Virus record (IMG/VR): IMGVR_UViG_3300005096_000067
Span: 1-29,156 of that record
DNA: 29,156 bases
Direction: 5' to 3' (one strand)
DNA from: a virus
Shown one piece after another: positions 23,119 through 29,156 of this stretch. Made by a program: the position numbers and the translations under genes. The notes below the pieces were generated by a model. It made no database searches, was not told the DNA's origin, and saw only the letters and a list, made by a program, of their open reading frames with translations. Within the stretch, counting starts at the first letter, position 1, and every line of letters starts with the position of its first letter.

Positions 23119-24122
23119 TGGCAAATACGACAAATTTAACTTTACCACTAATCGCTGGAAATCAGGACCAAAAGCACGTCACGCATAACGACGCACTGAA
23201 CAGGCTCGATGCCGTGGTGCAGATGTCGGTTAAAGACCGCGATTTGACCGCACCTCCCGGCTCGCCGTCCGATGGAGACCGATATATTCCGGCGGCTGGC
23301 GCAACCGGGGCCTGGTCTGGCTGGGATTTAAGCATTGCCGCCTATCAGAACGGCGCTTGGGTTAGATATATCCCCAAAGAGGGCTGGGTCTGTTGGATTG
23401 ACGATGAAAGTTTATTGTTGATATGGAACGGCACGGCATGGATTAATAATAAAACAAATATTATCGGAACTCAGTACATACCCACTGCTGTAGACGAACT
23501 CTGGTGGGGAAGCCCAAGTCGCTTAGCAACTCCCAGGACTTATATAATTAGTGCTGTTTCCGGGGCAACAATTACCTTGACTACAGCCAATGTTCAAGAT
23601 TTCTTTAATACTCAAATGCAAAACAATGCAATGGTGAGATTGTGGAACATAACAAAAGTACCCGCTGAAAGCTGTTGGGTAGATTGGAATAATAGTACAA
23701 CCCAATTCAGAGTACAAAATGCCGCTGATATTAGTGGTTGGTTAGCGACGGAAACTCTACAGCTTGGTGACCCAAATCCCACAGGGACAAATACTTTACA
23801 GATGGTGGCGATTGATATCAGCAATTTTTTGCTAAATAAAATAGGTGGAGTGTTTAGGCAAAAGGCTGTGCATTGTTATATAGCCCCATCAGCAGTAGGA
23901 GGGTGGGGTAGTTGTGGGCTTTCTCCAACTGGAGCGAGCGGCTCGGCATTTGATATGTATAGCTTATCAAATGGGCAGTTAGCAGGATCGGCGATAAACG
24001 CCCCGTGTTCTGAGCTTTCCCCCATTTCCAATAGTAACTTAGTTTTCTTACGTGAAAATCTAGGAGGAGGGGCAACGGGTTTGACCACGACCTTTATTCG
24101 TATTTTGGGGGTGTTTGTTTAA
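23115..24122 (+). CDS. DUF2793-containing tail fibre protein with AT-rich distal half
   Basis: This 335-residue protein starts in an ATGA overlap at 23115 (MMANTTNLTLPLIAG; the ATG at 23118 is a close alternative) with a GGGAG site upstream. Residues 1-110 carry the DUF2793 fold of alphaproteobacterial prophage and GTA-linked fibres: LPLIAGNQDQKHVTHNDALNRLDAVVQMSVKDRDLTAPPGSPSDGDRYIPAAGATGAWSGWDLSIAAYQNGAWVRYIPKEG. The distal half (from about 23430 on) is AT-rich with TTA, ATA and AGA codons, unlike its neighbours, and has no domain I recognise. It is probably a receptor-binding tip acquired by exchange. Confidence 0.87.
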   Translation: MMANTTNLTLPLIAGNQDQKHVTHNDALNRLDAVVQMSVKDRDLTAPPGSPSDGDRYIPAAGATGAWSGWDLSIAAYQNGAWVRYIPKEGWVCWIDDESLLLIWNGTAWINNKTNIIGTQYIPTAVDELWWGSPSRLATPRTYIISAVSGATITLTTANVQDFFNTQMQNNAMVRLWNITKVPAESCWVDWNNSTTQFRVQNAADISGWLATETLQLGDPNPTGTNTLQMVAIDISNFLLNKIGGVFRQKAVHCYIAPSAVGGWGSCGLSPTGASGSAFDMYSLSNGQLAGSAINAPCSELSPISNSNLVFLRENLGGGATGLTTTFIRILGVFV

Positions 24123-24225
24123 TTAAATGTCGAAAATATATTGAAGCCGACATCACCAGGGAACTGCCGAAAATGGCGCCAGACGTCAGATAGTTTTTAC
24201 ATCCGCATTGCTGACTGATTTTTTT

Positions 24226-24252
24226 ACCCGCCTGTTTTGAGCGGGTTTTTTT
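24226..24252 (+). terminator. Terminator after the tail fibre gene
   Basis: ACCCGC (24226-24231) pairs with GCGGGT (24241-24246) around a 9-nt loop and is followed by seven T, in the 150-nt gap between fibre and lysis genes. No other element was seen in this gap. Confidence 0.8.
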
Positions 24253-24272
24253 ATGCCTTAAAAGGAGATGAA

Positions 24273-25100
24273 ATGGCCAAGGGTAACCTGCCGCACGTCC
24301 TCAATTTCACCCTTAAGCAAGAGGGTGGTTACCAAGAAGATAAACGCGATCCCGGTAATGCCAAAGGCGGGGCAACCAATATGGGCATTACCAGCAAAAC
24401 GCTCGCACGCTGGCGCAAGATTGTCCCTTGGTCGAAACTGCCCAAGAGCGCGGTCAAGAACCTGACGCTGGGCGAGGCCACCGAGATTTATCAGGCAAAA
24501 TACTGGAGACCAGTCCGCGGCGACGAGCTGCCATTCGGGCTGGATCTTTCGACCTTTGACGCCGGGGTGAATTCCAGCACCCCGCGCGCCATCAAATGGC
24601 TGCAAGTAGCCGTTGGCGAAACCATAGATGGCCGCTTCGGCCCCAAAACCATGACAGCGGTTGACCGGATTGTTGACATGCCGGCCGCCATCAACCGGCT
24701 CAATGACAGGCGATTTGGTTTTATGCGCTCGCTGAAAATCTGGAACACTTTCGGGCGCGGATGGAGCCGCCGTGTGGCCGGTGTGCGCGCCAAATCCATT
24801 GTCATGTGGATGCGCGGCGCTGGCGTCTCAAAACAGTCTCAGCGTGATGTGCTGGCAACTGAAGCCAACAAGGCGACTCAGACCGCCAAACGGCAGGGCC
24901 AGGGCGCCGGCGGGGCCGCTGCGGGCGGCGGTGGCCTGTCCACCTGGGGGATTGGGCTGGGCCTTGGCGATTGGCTGACCTGGGGCCTACTGGCGCTCAC
25001 GGCGGCCATTGTGGCGGTGCTGGTTATCCGGGTCATGGTCAACCGCGACCGGGCAAAAGCATTTCAGACTGAACTCAACAAACTCAAAGAGGTGAAGTGA
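24273..25100 (+). CDS. GH108-family endolysin with C-terminal membrane anchor
   Basis: This 275-residue protein is a muramidase of glycoside hydrolase family 108. The catalytic Glu17 stands in KQEGGYQEDKRDPGNAKGGATNMGIT, the family signature E-GGY...DPG...T--GIT. The body ends about residue 180. A Gly/Ala-rich linker (about 208-222) leads to a hydrophobic segment (residues 234-256, LTWGLLALTAAIVAVLVIRVMV) and a basic tail. No N-terminal signal or SAR domain is present, so transport would need a holin or the C-terminal anchor would hold it inward. I chose the ATG at 24273 because AAGGAGATG lies before it. Confidence 0.9.
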   Translation: MAKGNLPHVLNFTLKQEGGYQEDKRDPGNAKGGATNMGITSKTLARWRKIVPWSKLPKSAVKNLTLGEATEIYQAKYWRPVRGDELPFGLDLSTFDAGVNSSTPRAIKWLQVAVGETIDGRFGPKTMTAVDRIVDMPAAINRLNDRRFGFMRSLKIWNTFGRGWSRRVAGVRAKSIVMWMRGAGVSKQSQRDVLATEANKATQTAKRQGQGAGGAAAGGGGLSTWGIGLGLGDWLTWGLLALTAAIVAVLVIRVMVNRDRAKAFQTELNKLKEVK

Positions 25101-25297
25101 TGGGTTACTGGATTTTGTTCGGCGCTCTTTGGGCGTTGGGAATGTTTTTTGTTTTGTTTGTGATTGGCGCAACACCAACCAGCGTCCAAATCACAGCCAA
25201 GGACATGGTGAAACCAGCGATTTTCACGGGAGTGATTGCTGCGGTGATCACGGTTTTTGTGTTCGGATTTTTCACTCTGTTTGTGAGGTTAGTGTGA
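25100..25297 (+). CDS. Small two-helix membrane protein (lysis cassette)
   Basis: This 65-residue hydrophobic protein (starting MGYWILFGALWALGMFFVLFVIGATPTS, ending IAAVITVFVFGFFTLFVRLV) has two predicted membrane helices with a short polar loop. It starts at 25100 in a TGATG overlap with the endolysin and ends in a TGATG overlap with the next gene. It could be a holin, pinholin or spanin partner. No sequence family is recognisable. Confidence 0.78.
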   Translation: MGYWILFGALWALGMFFVLFVIGATPTSVQITAKDMVKPAIFTGVIAAVITVFVFGFFTLFVRLV

Positions 25298-25602
25298 TGC
25301 AACGTTTTAATGATTTCATGAGGGGCTTTATGAAGGGCCTCAGCCTGCCGGTAACTTTTGTCGCCTGGCTTTGGGGAGTTTTCAACGGATGGAAAACCCG
25401 TCTGGTAATGCTGTCCGGCGCCATTCTCCAGCTCATCACCATGCTTGACGCTAACATGGTTTCAACCGCCTTCAAGCTTAACCAGCAACAGGCGGCCGCC
25501 GTGGCGCTGTTTCTGTTTGTCCTTGGCTGGCTGGCCCGCGAAGTAGCACAAAAACCCGGCGCTATCGCCTCCGTCCTGCAAAAACGGCGGGAGCGTGACT
25601 GA
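25297..25602 (+). CDS. Small membrane protein (lysis cassette), unknown family
   Basis: This is a 101-residue protein. I chose the ATG at 25297 because the longer open frame overlaps the preceding membrane gene. It has one or two hydrophobic segments (LPVTFVAWLWGVFNGWKTRLVMLSGAILQLITML and QQQAAAVALFLFVLGWLAREVAQ) and a basic C-terminus (LQKRRERD). A lysis or membrane role is inferred from its place between the endolysin and other membrane proteins. The gene is joined to both neighbours by one- to four-base overlaps. Confidence 0.78.
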   Translation: MQRFNDFMRGFMKGLSLPVTFVAWLWGVFNGWKTRLVMLSGAILQLITMLDANMVSTAFKLNQQQAAAVALFLFVLGWLAREVAQKPGAIASVLQKRRERD

Positions 25603-25940
25603 TGTTTCAGGATGCGATGCAAAACGCCGTTGATGGCGTCTGGGCCAATACCATCGGCCGGGTAATTGGCTGGCTGCCCGATTGGCTGGTCTGGCTGTTT
25701 TCTCAACCCATGGCGGTCTGGGTCGCCCTGTGGATTGGCGTAGCGGCTGGCTATGTGCTGGGCCGCTGGGGCTGGCTGGCGCTTGCCGCTTTGGGAGGCT
25801 TGCTGATTGCCGTATTTACGCTGGGGCGGCGGTCAAAATCGGTGCCGCCAATAGAGCCGGAGCACCCACCGGTACCAAGGCCACGGCCAGGACAATCAAA
25901 AACATTATTAGAACGAATTCTGGGCAAGAGGGGCGGGTAA
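25602..25940 (+). CDS. Membrane protein with Pro-rich basic tail (lysis cassette)
   Basis: This 112-residue protein has two closely spaced hydrophobic segments (WLVWLFSQPMAVWVALWIGVAAGYVLGRWGWLALAALGGLLIAVFTLG) followed by a hydrophilic Pro/Arg-rich tail (PPIEPEHPPVPRPRPGQSK...). Membrane helices plus a Pro-rich tail are reminiscent of spanin-like proteins, but no lipobox or partner signature is seen. It starts in a TGATG overlap and ends in a TAATG overlap with the next gene. Confidence 0.75.
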   Translation: MFQDAMQNAVDGVWANTIGRVIGWLPDWLVWLFSQPMAVWVALWIGVAAGYVLGRWGWLALAALGGLLIAVFTLGRRSKSVPPIEPEHPPVPRPRPGQSKTLLERILGKRGG

Positions 25941-26245
25941 TGCAGGATTTCTGGGCCTGGTTGTCTGGGGCGAAATTTGCCTCGGTTTTCACCTCAATGG
26001 CAGGTGCAACAATCGCTGTCCTGCTTGAATTCAAACGCCACACATGGGCCACCGCTGCCCTAGCGCTGGTAAGTGGTGTTTTTGTCGCTTTTGTCGCAAC
26101 AGAGCCTATCGTTGAGTTTTTTAGCCTATCTAGTAACGCTGGAAATGCCATCGCTGGTGTGCTGGGCATTTCGGGGCGCGGCCTGATTGTCTGGCTGCTC
26201 CAGATAAGCAAGGACCCGCTGGCGGCGTGGAAAAACCGGAAATAA
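25940..26245 (+). CDS. Putative class I holin, three membrane helices
   Basis: This 101-residue protein has three hydrophobic segments (FASVFTSMAGATIAVLLEF, TAALALVSGVFVAFVATEPIVEF and NAIAGVLGISGRGLIVWLLQI) with a basic C-terminus (WKNRK). Three helices and about 100 residues fit a class I holin, which permeabilises the inner membrane to release the endolysin. I chose the ATG at 25940 (AGAGGGGCGGG upstream). The other membrane genes of the cassette are alternatives. The family cannot be named. Confidence 0.68.
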   Translation: MQDFWAWLSGAKFASVFTSMAGATIAVLLEFKRHTWATAALALVSGVFVAFVATEPIVEFFSLSSNAGNAIAGVLGISGRGLIVWLLQISKDPLAAWKNRK

Positions 26246-26478
26246 AGCCGTGTGTTCATTTTCTGCGCCACGAACGAGAGCAGGAAAATCAATCCACCAA
26301 GCCAAAATCAATCCACTTCTGGTGTGAAAAATGCCAGCAACAGGCCCAGTGGGAGGCGCACCGGATCCCCGGGCGGGAATATGTACAAATCACCGTAATG
26401 TGCCACGGCGAGCGGATGCTGGTGGACTTGGAGGTGGAGATTGGTGGAATGTTTGGCTCCACAAAAGTAACGGAGTGA
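26227..26478 (+). CDS. Small Cys/His-rich (zinc-ribbon-like) protein
   Basis: This is an 83-residue protein starting at a GTG inside the preceding holin-like gene (19 nt overlap). Cysteines and a histidine occur as PCVHFLRHE, HFWCEKC and MCHGE, which could bind one zinc. The rest is charged and ends VEIGGMFGSTKVTE. The start lacks a clear ribosome-binding site. It lies between lysis genes and the methylase. Function is unknown. It may regulate either, but this is not shown. Confidence 0.6.
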   Translation: MEKPEIKPCVHFLRHEREQENQSTKPKSIHFWCEKCQQQAQWEAHRIPGREYVQITVMCHGERMLVDLEVEIGGMFGSTKVTE

Positions 26479-26563
26479 ACGGCGCGCCAACGCCGCTCAA
26501 CCGGGGTTTGAGTTTGCCACTCACCCGGCCCGATGTCAGTTACCTTACCACCGGCTCCGCCGT

Positions 26564-26577
26564 GCCTGTCGACAGGC
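26564..26577. repeat. Perfect 14-bp palindrome upstream of the methylase gene
   Basis: GCCTGTCGACAGGC is a perfect palindrome with a SalI-like GTCGAC core, 27 nt before the methylase ATG. It could be a dimer-binding operator. The rest of the gap 26479-26604 holds no gene that I can support. Confidence 0.5.
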
Positions 26578-26604
26578 GGTTGCTGTTGTAAGGCCAAATC
26601 AACA

Positions 26605-27441
26605 ATGAATTCTGAACTTGAGCCGGTGGACCCGGTTTCGCCTCCCGCCCCTTGGCAGGGCGGCAAGCGCGCTCTTGCGTCCAAAATCATCTCCCGAATA
26701 TCAGAAGTGCCCCACACGCTTTATGCCGAACCCTTTGTCGGCATGGGCGGAGTATTTTTCCGCCGCCCGGCACGACCTGATGTTGAAGCCATCAACGACT
26801 ATAATGGCGAGGTTGTGAATCTGTTTCGGATATTGCAGCGCCATTATGCCGCGTTCATGGATCACCTAAAATACCAGCTCACCTCGCGGCGTGAATTCGA
26901 ACGGTTGAGCAAGACCGCACCCGGCACGCTAACCGATATGGAGCGCGCAGCGCGGTTTCTATATTTGCAGCGCACGGCTTACGGTGGAAAGGTGAGTGGG
27001 CAGAATTTTGGTGTTTCCAGTTCTCATCCCGCTAGGTTTAACCTGACGCGCCTGGCGCCGATGCTTGAGGATGTTTTTGAGCGGTTGACCAGCGTAACCA
27101 TTGAAAACCTGGACTGGGCGGAATTCATCCGGCGTTATGATGGGTCGGGCACCCTGTTTTATCTTGACCCTCCCTATTGGGGCTGTGAGAATGATTATGG
27201 CAAAGTACTGTTCAGCCGGAAACGGTTTGCCGAAATGGCGCTATTGCTGCGCCAGATTGAGGGCAGGGCCATCGTCTCGCTCAATGATGTGCCCGGGGTT
27301 CGCGAGACCTTTAAGGGGTTTCGCATGGAAACCACCAACCTGACCTATATGATTGGGCAGGCATCCGCTGGGCCCAAACAGGTCGCGGAAGTGTTGATTT
27401 ACACCTTCGACCAGCCAGGATTACCTTTGTTTGGTGAGTAG
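26605..27441 (+). CDS. DNA adenine methylase, Dam (D12 class) family
   Basis: This 278-residue protein is an N6-adenine methyltransferase of the Dam/D12 class. Motif X-like PPAPWQGGKRALA opens it, motif I is AEPFVGMGG (residues 41-49) for AdoMet binding, and motif IV DPPYW (188-192) is the catalytic loop. The middle RTAYGGKVSGQNFGVS segment fits family members. Residues FLYLQRTAYGG mark the target recognition start. I chose the ATG at 26605; the longer frame from 26533 lacks a ribosome-binding site. A phage-borne methylase would modify its own DNA (GATC or another target) against host restriction. Specificity is not deducible. Confidence 0.92.
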   Translation: MNSELEPVDPVSPPAPWQGGKRALASKIISRISEVPHTLYAEPFVGMGGVFFRRPARPDVEAINDYNGEVVNLFRILQRHYAAFMDHLKYQLTSRREFERLSKTAPGTLTDMERAARFLYLQRTAYGGKVSGQNFGVSSSHPARFNLTRLAPMLEDVFERLTSVTIENLDWAEFIRRYDGSGTLFYLDPPYWGCENDYGKVLFSRKRFAEMALLLRQIEGRAIVSLNDVPGVRETFKGFRMETTNLTYMIGQASAGPKQVAEVLIYTFDQPGLPLFGE

Positions 27442-27451
27442 CCATTTTGGC

Positions 27452-28114
27452 CTAAATTGCCACAGTGCAGTCATCGCCGCTGTAGCGTGACGAGTTCACG
27501 CGCCTGTCAACTCGATAAGCGGAGAGGTCGGTTCCGTGATTTTGCTTCAGCAGGCCTCGTGCTTCTTCAATGCTGGTTTCTGCAGACAGCCAAGCATCCC
27601 AGACGCTGGTTTTCAATATTGCTGGCATGCGGTTGTGGATCGGCTGGATTTCGCCGACCGAGGGCAGGGTCAGCACCGTGCAACTGGTGAGCGCCAATCT
27701 CTCGTTGAACTCCCAAAGGCCGGCAAATGAGAATGGCTTTTTGTCAAGGTGAATGTACCACGGGTCCTTTTTTCCATCATCACCCTTAGTCCATTCGTAA
27801 TAGCCGTTTGCCGGTATCAGACATCGGCGTGAACTAAACGCACTCCTGAACGTGGGCTTTTCATGTGCCGCCTCAGCGCGGGCATTGAAGGTGGGATATT
27901 TGGTACTGAACTCTTTGGCCCATGCCGGCACCAGCCACCATTGCCCGGTTTTTATGATGCGCTCACCGTTCGACGCGGTGCAGAAATGCAAATTCTGGGT
28001 GGGAGAGATATTTTGTCGAGGTCCCAAATTATGCCCCTCACCGGCACTGGCGTGGATATTGTAGAGTTCGTGGATTTCCTGCCATGTCATATTGTTGGAT
28101 ATTCGACCACACAT
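27452..28114 (-). CDS. SOS response-associated peptidase (SRAP, YedK/HMCES family)
   Basis: This 220-residue protein is in the SRAP family, which covalently shields abasic sites in single-stranded DNA. The initiator methionine is removed so that Cys2 (MCGR) forms the crosslink. Asn77 (FNARAE), Glu107 (GYYEW) and His160 (IHNRMP) are the other active residues, all present. The C-terminal VNSSRYSGDDC fits. I chose the ATG at 28114 since Cys must be residue 2. It is convergent with the methylase (10 nt apart) and divergent from a small zinc-ribbon gene across a perfect alphaproteobacterial LexA box. It is either host or at the prophage edge. Confidence 0.95.
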   Translation of the reverse strand: MCGRISNNMTWQEIHELYNIHASAGEGHNLGPRQNISPTQNLHFCTASNGERIIKTGQWWLVPAWAKEFSTKYPTFNARAEAAHEKPTFRSAFSSRRCLIPANGYYEWTKGDDGKKDPWYIHLDKKPFSFAGLWEFNERLALTSCTVLTLPSVGEIQPIHNRMPAILKTSVWDAWLSAETSIEEARGLLKQNHGTDLSAYRVDRRVNSSRYSGDDCTVAI

Positions 28115-28158
28115 CAGGCGAGAGTGCAGCAACCCGCATTGTTGCGCAAGGGTCGCTT

Positions 28159-28173
28159 GTTCTTTTTATGTTC
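28159..28173. promoter_or_regulatory. LexA (SOS) box GTTC-N7-GTTC
   Basis: GTTC at 28159-28162 and GTTC at 28170-28173 are separated by TTTTTAT, a perfect match to the alphaproteobacterial LexA operator GTTC-N7-GTTC. It lies in the 77-nt gap between two divergent genes. For the plus-strand gene it overlaps the -35/spacer region of a promoter with a CATAAT -10 at 28178-28183. The box is 45 nt from the SRAP start. Confidence 0.88.
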
Positions 28174-28191
28174 TCGCCATAATCTGCGGCA

Positions 28192-28599
28192 ATGCCACCG
28201 CTCAAAATTATCACTTCCACTCTTCACTATATGCGTGACAACGATCATTTGTTCCACGCGTGGTGCTCAAACGCAGTGCGCTGCGGCCATCATAGCGGGC
28301 TTGAACTGGAAACGCTGGCCGACCGACTGGGCTGGGATTTTGATACGTTCGGGAAGCGGGTGGAGTTGCGTTATCGGCTGATTTGCTCACGCTGCGGCGC
28401 CAGAAATCCCGAGTTGATAATATCGCCGTATAGCGGCAACACCCTGGGTGCCTCCCACAACCATCATGTCCAATATTCCGATCTGGAACTTGCTACCCGT
28501 GATGAGGCGCTTAAAGAAATGGTGGCAAAGCGCAACGCGATCGAGGGCGAGGCGGAACGGTATAAAGGCAAAAGGCGGCGGCGCAGACGGAGAGGTTAG
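28192..28599 (+). CDS. Small alphaproteobacterial zinc-ribbon protein, SOS-linked
   Basis: This 135-residue protein has Cys25 (HAWC), Cys31 (VRCGHH), Cys65 and Cys68 (LICSRCGAR), a likely zinc site. The layout HAWC...C ... RLICSRCGARN is common in small Hyphomicrobiales proteins of unknown function. A C-terminal KRRRRRRRG run is strongly basic, suggesting nucleic acid binding. Its start is only 9 nt after a -10-like CATAAT, with no ribosome-binding site, so its mRNA may be nearly leaderless. It shares the LexA box with the divergent SRAP gene, so SOS induction is expected. Confidence 0.78.
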   Translation: MPPLKIITSTLHYMRDNDHLFHAWCSNAVRCGHHSGLELETLADRLGWDFDTFGKRVELRYRLICSRCGARNPELIISPYSGNTLGASHNHHVQYSDLELATRDEALKEMVAKRNAIEGEAERYKGKRRRRRRRG

Positions 28600-28707
28600 C
28601 AGAACAGTAGATGAACCTGGTGGCAGATCGCGTGGGACTTTGTGTTCCGTTCAGTGCCACACCATGCCGTTTTTTCCGTTTTGTTCCAAACAGTGCCTTT
28701 CTTGGGG

Positions 28708-28736
28708 TTGACGCCAAAGCCCCATAAAACTAGACA
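28708..28736 (+). promoter_or_regulatory. Promoter of the tRNA-Pro gene
   Basis: TTGACG (28708-28713) and TAGACA (28731-28736) are separated by 17 nt, and the tRNA begins 12 nt after the -10. In the gap before it the near-repeat TGTTCC-N3-CAGTGCC occurs at 28643-28658 and 28682-28697. Confidence 0.5.
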
Positions 28737-28747
28737 TTTCAACCAGT

Positions 28748-28821
28748 CGGGGCGTAGCGCAGCCTGGTAGCGCATCTGTCTGGGGGACAGAGGGTCGTAG
28801 GTTCAAATCCTGCCGCGACCA
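28748..28821 (+). tRNA. tRNA-Pro(GGG) with damaged acceptor stem
   Basis: The sequence folds as a tRNA: D arm GCGC-AGCCTGGTA-GCGC, anticodon stem TCTGT/ACAGA with loop CTGGGGG (anticodon GGG, proline), and T arm GTAGG-TTCAAAT-CCTGC. The gene ends CCA. The 5' acceptor strand CGGGGCG would need a 3' strand of CGCCCCG, but after the T arm only CGCG-ACCA is present: it looks as if three C were deleted. It may be a non-functional copy or a product of integration. A 269-bp inverted-repeat element begins 4 nt after the CCA end. Confidence 0.78.
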
Positions 28822-28824
28822 TTA

Positions 28825-29093
28825 GAGCACTTCCGGGTTAAATTGAATCGATTCTGTTTCTTGATTGGCGAGATGAACCGGAGTTGAAACGGGCGTAGCG
28901 CGATGTTTGCCATCGGGCAAGAGCGTTTTGGCTATGGGCATCCGCCAATCTGAAACCCTTGAGGGACGGGCTATTTTGCGCCAATACCGGCGCGAAGTCT
29001 TTTGCTCGTATACAAATATGACCTGCAATCCCTCACTTGATCTTGTCACAAAATAGCTCCGTCAGAATGGTTCAATTTAACCCGGAAGCGCTC
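28825..29093. mobile_element. MITE-like element, TA-flanked, 31-bp terminal inverted repeats
   Basis: GAGCACTTCCGGGTTAAATT at 28825 onwards is matched, in inverted orientation, by the right end at 29093 running back through GAGCGCTTCCGGGTTAAATT. The inverted repeats run about 31 bp (through ATTCTG) with two mismatches and one indel. TA dinucleotides flank the element at 28823-28824 and 29094-29095, the target duplication of Tc1/mariner/IS630 elements. The 269-bp size and absence of a transposase make it a miniature inverted-repeat transposable element. A 75-codon minus-strand frame inside is not similar to any transposase I recognise. Confidence 0.78.
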
Positions 29094-29111
29094 TAAGTTT
29101 ACCGCTTGATC

Positions 29112-29156
29112 GTTGCCGCCCCCGTTGCCGCCCCCGTTGCCGCCCCCGTTGCCGCC
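29112..29156. repeat. 12-bp tandem repeat at the window edge
   Basis: The unit GTTGCCGCCCCC occurs 3.75 times and is cut by the window end. In the plus frame it reads Val-Ala-Ala-Pro; in the minus frame Gly-Gly-Asn-Gly repeats. It may be the end of a low-complexity gene outside the window. No gene can be assigned here. Confidence 0.8.

Noticed and set aside
29112-29156. CRISPR array
   Set aside because: The repeat is a simple 12-bp tandem without spacers.

Overview
The window holds most of the late (structural, lysis and modification) half of a long-tailed, siphovirus-like prophage of an alphaproteobacterium. It continues at the right edge into a short chromosomal-looking stretch. The alphaproteobacterial assignment rests on three things: the tail-tip genes match the gene transfer agent (GTA) gp12-gp15 series of Rhodobacterales and Hyphomicrobiales; a perfect GTTC-N7-GTTC LexA box, the alphaproteobacterial SOS motif, is present; and the base composition is moderately GC-rich. 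No genus can be named. The integrase, repressor and replication genes are not in the window, so the prophage is cut at its left side.

Layout. Positions 1-256 carry a non-coding cluster of GCGAGGGT/ACCCTCGC repeats around an AT-rich core, resembling an iteron or origin region. Then come a conserved unknown gene (277-864) and a minor tail/neck-like gene (979-1740). The head module (1878-10333) has a Nu1-like small terminase, a gpA-like large terminase, a gpW-like connector, a lambda-type portal, an S49 protease with a nested scaffold start, a cement protein, a Mu gpT-type major capsid protein, and small head-completion, head-tail joining and tail-terminator genes. It ends at a strong bidirectional terminator. 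A moron island (10485-12495) follows: a PemK-type toxin-antitoxin pair on the minus strand, a small Tat-signal-like protein and a Bro-N antirepressor. The tail module (12610-24122) has the tube, tail assembly chaperones joined by a -1 frameshift, a tape measure, GTA-like gp12, gp13, gp14 and gp15 homologues, a glycine-rich fibre and a DUF2793 fibre with an AT-rich distal half. The lysis module (24273-26245) is a GH108 endolysin with a C-terminal membrane anchor plus four small membrane proteins. A small Cys-rich protein and a Dam-type adenine methylase end the prophage genes.

The right end (27452-29156) looks like host chromosome or the integration boundary. It has a SOS response-associated (SRAP/YedK) gene and a divergent small zinc-ribbon gene sharing a LexA box, a tRNA-Pro(GGG) with a damaged acceptor stem, a 269-bp element with terminal inverted repeats flanked by TA (a MITE), and a 12-bp tandem repeat running off the window.

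Most structural genes overlap by the ATGA/GTGA/TAATG type, so they are probably translationally coupled in a few long transcripts. These are punctuated by terminator-like hairpins at 934, 8974, 10350, 12529 and 24226. The best-supported unusual features are the nested scaffold start, the textbook A AAA AAA TAG frameshift site, the repeated hairpin ahead of two high-demand modules, the lambda/Mu/GTA mosaic, the LexA-controlled divergent pair, and the tRNA/MITE junction. I did not find a clearly new multi-gene defence system.
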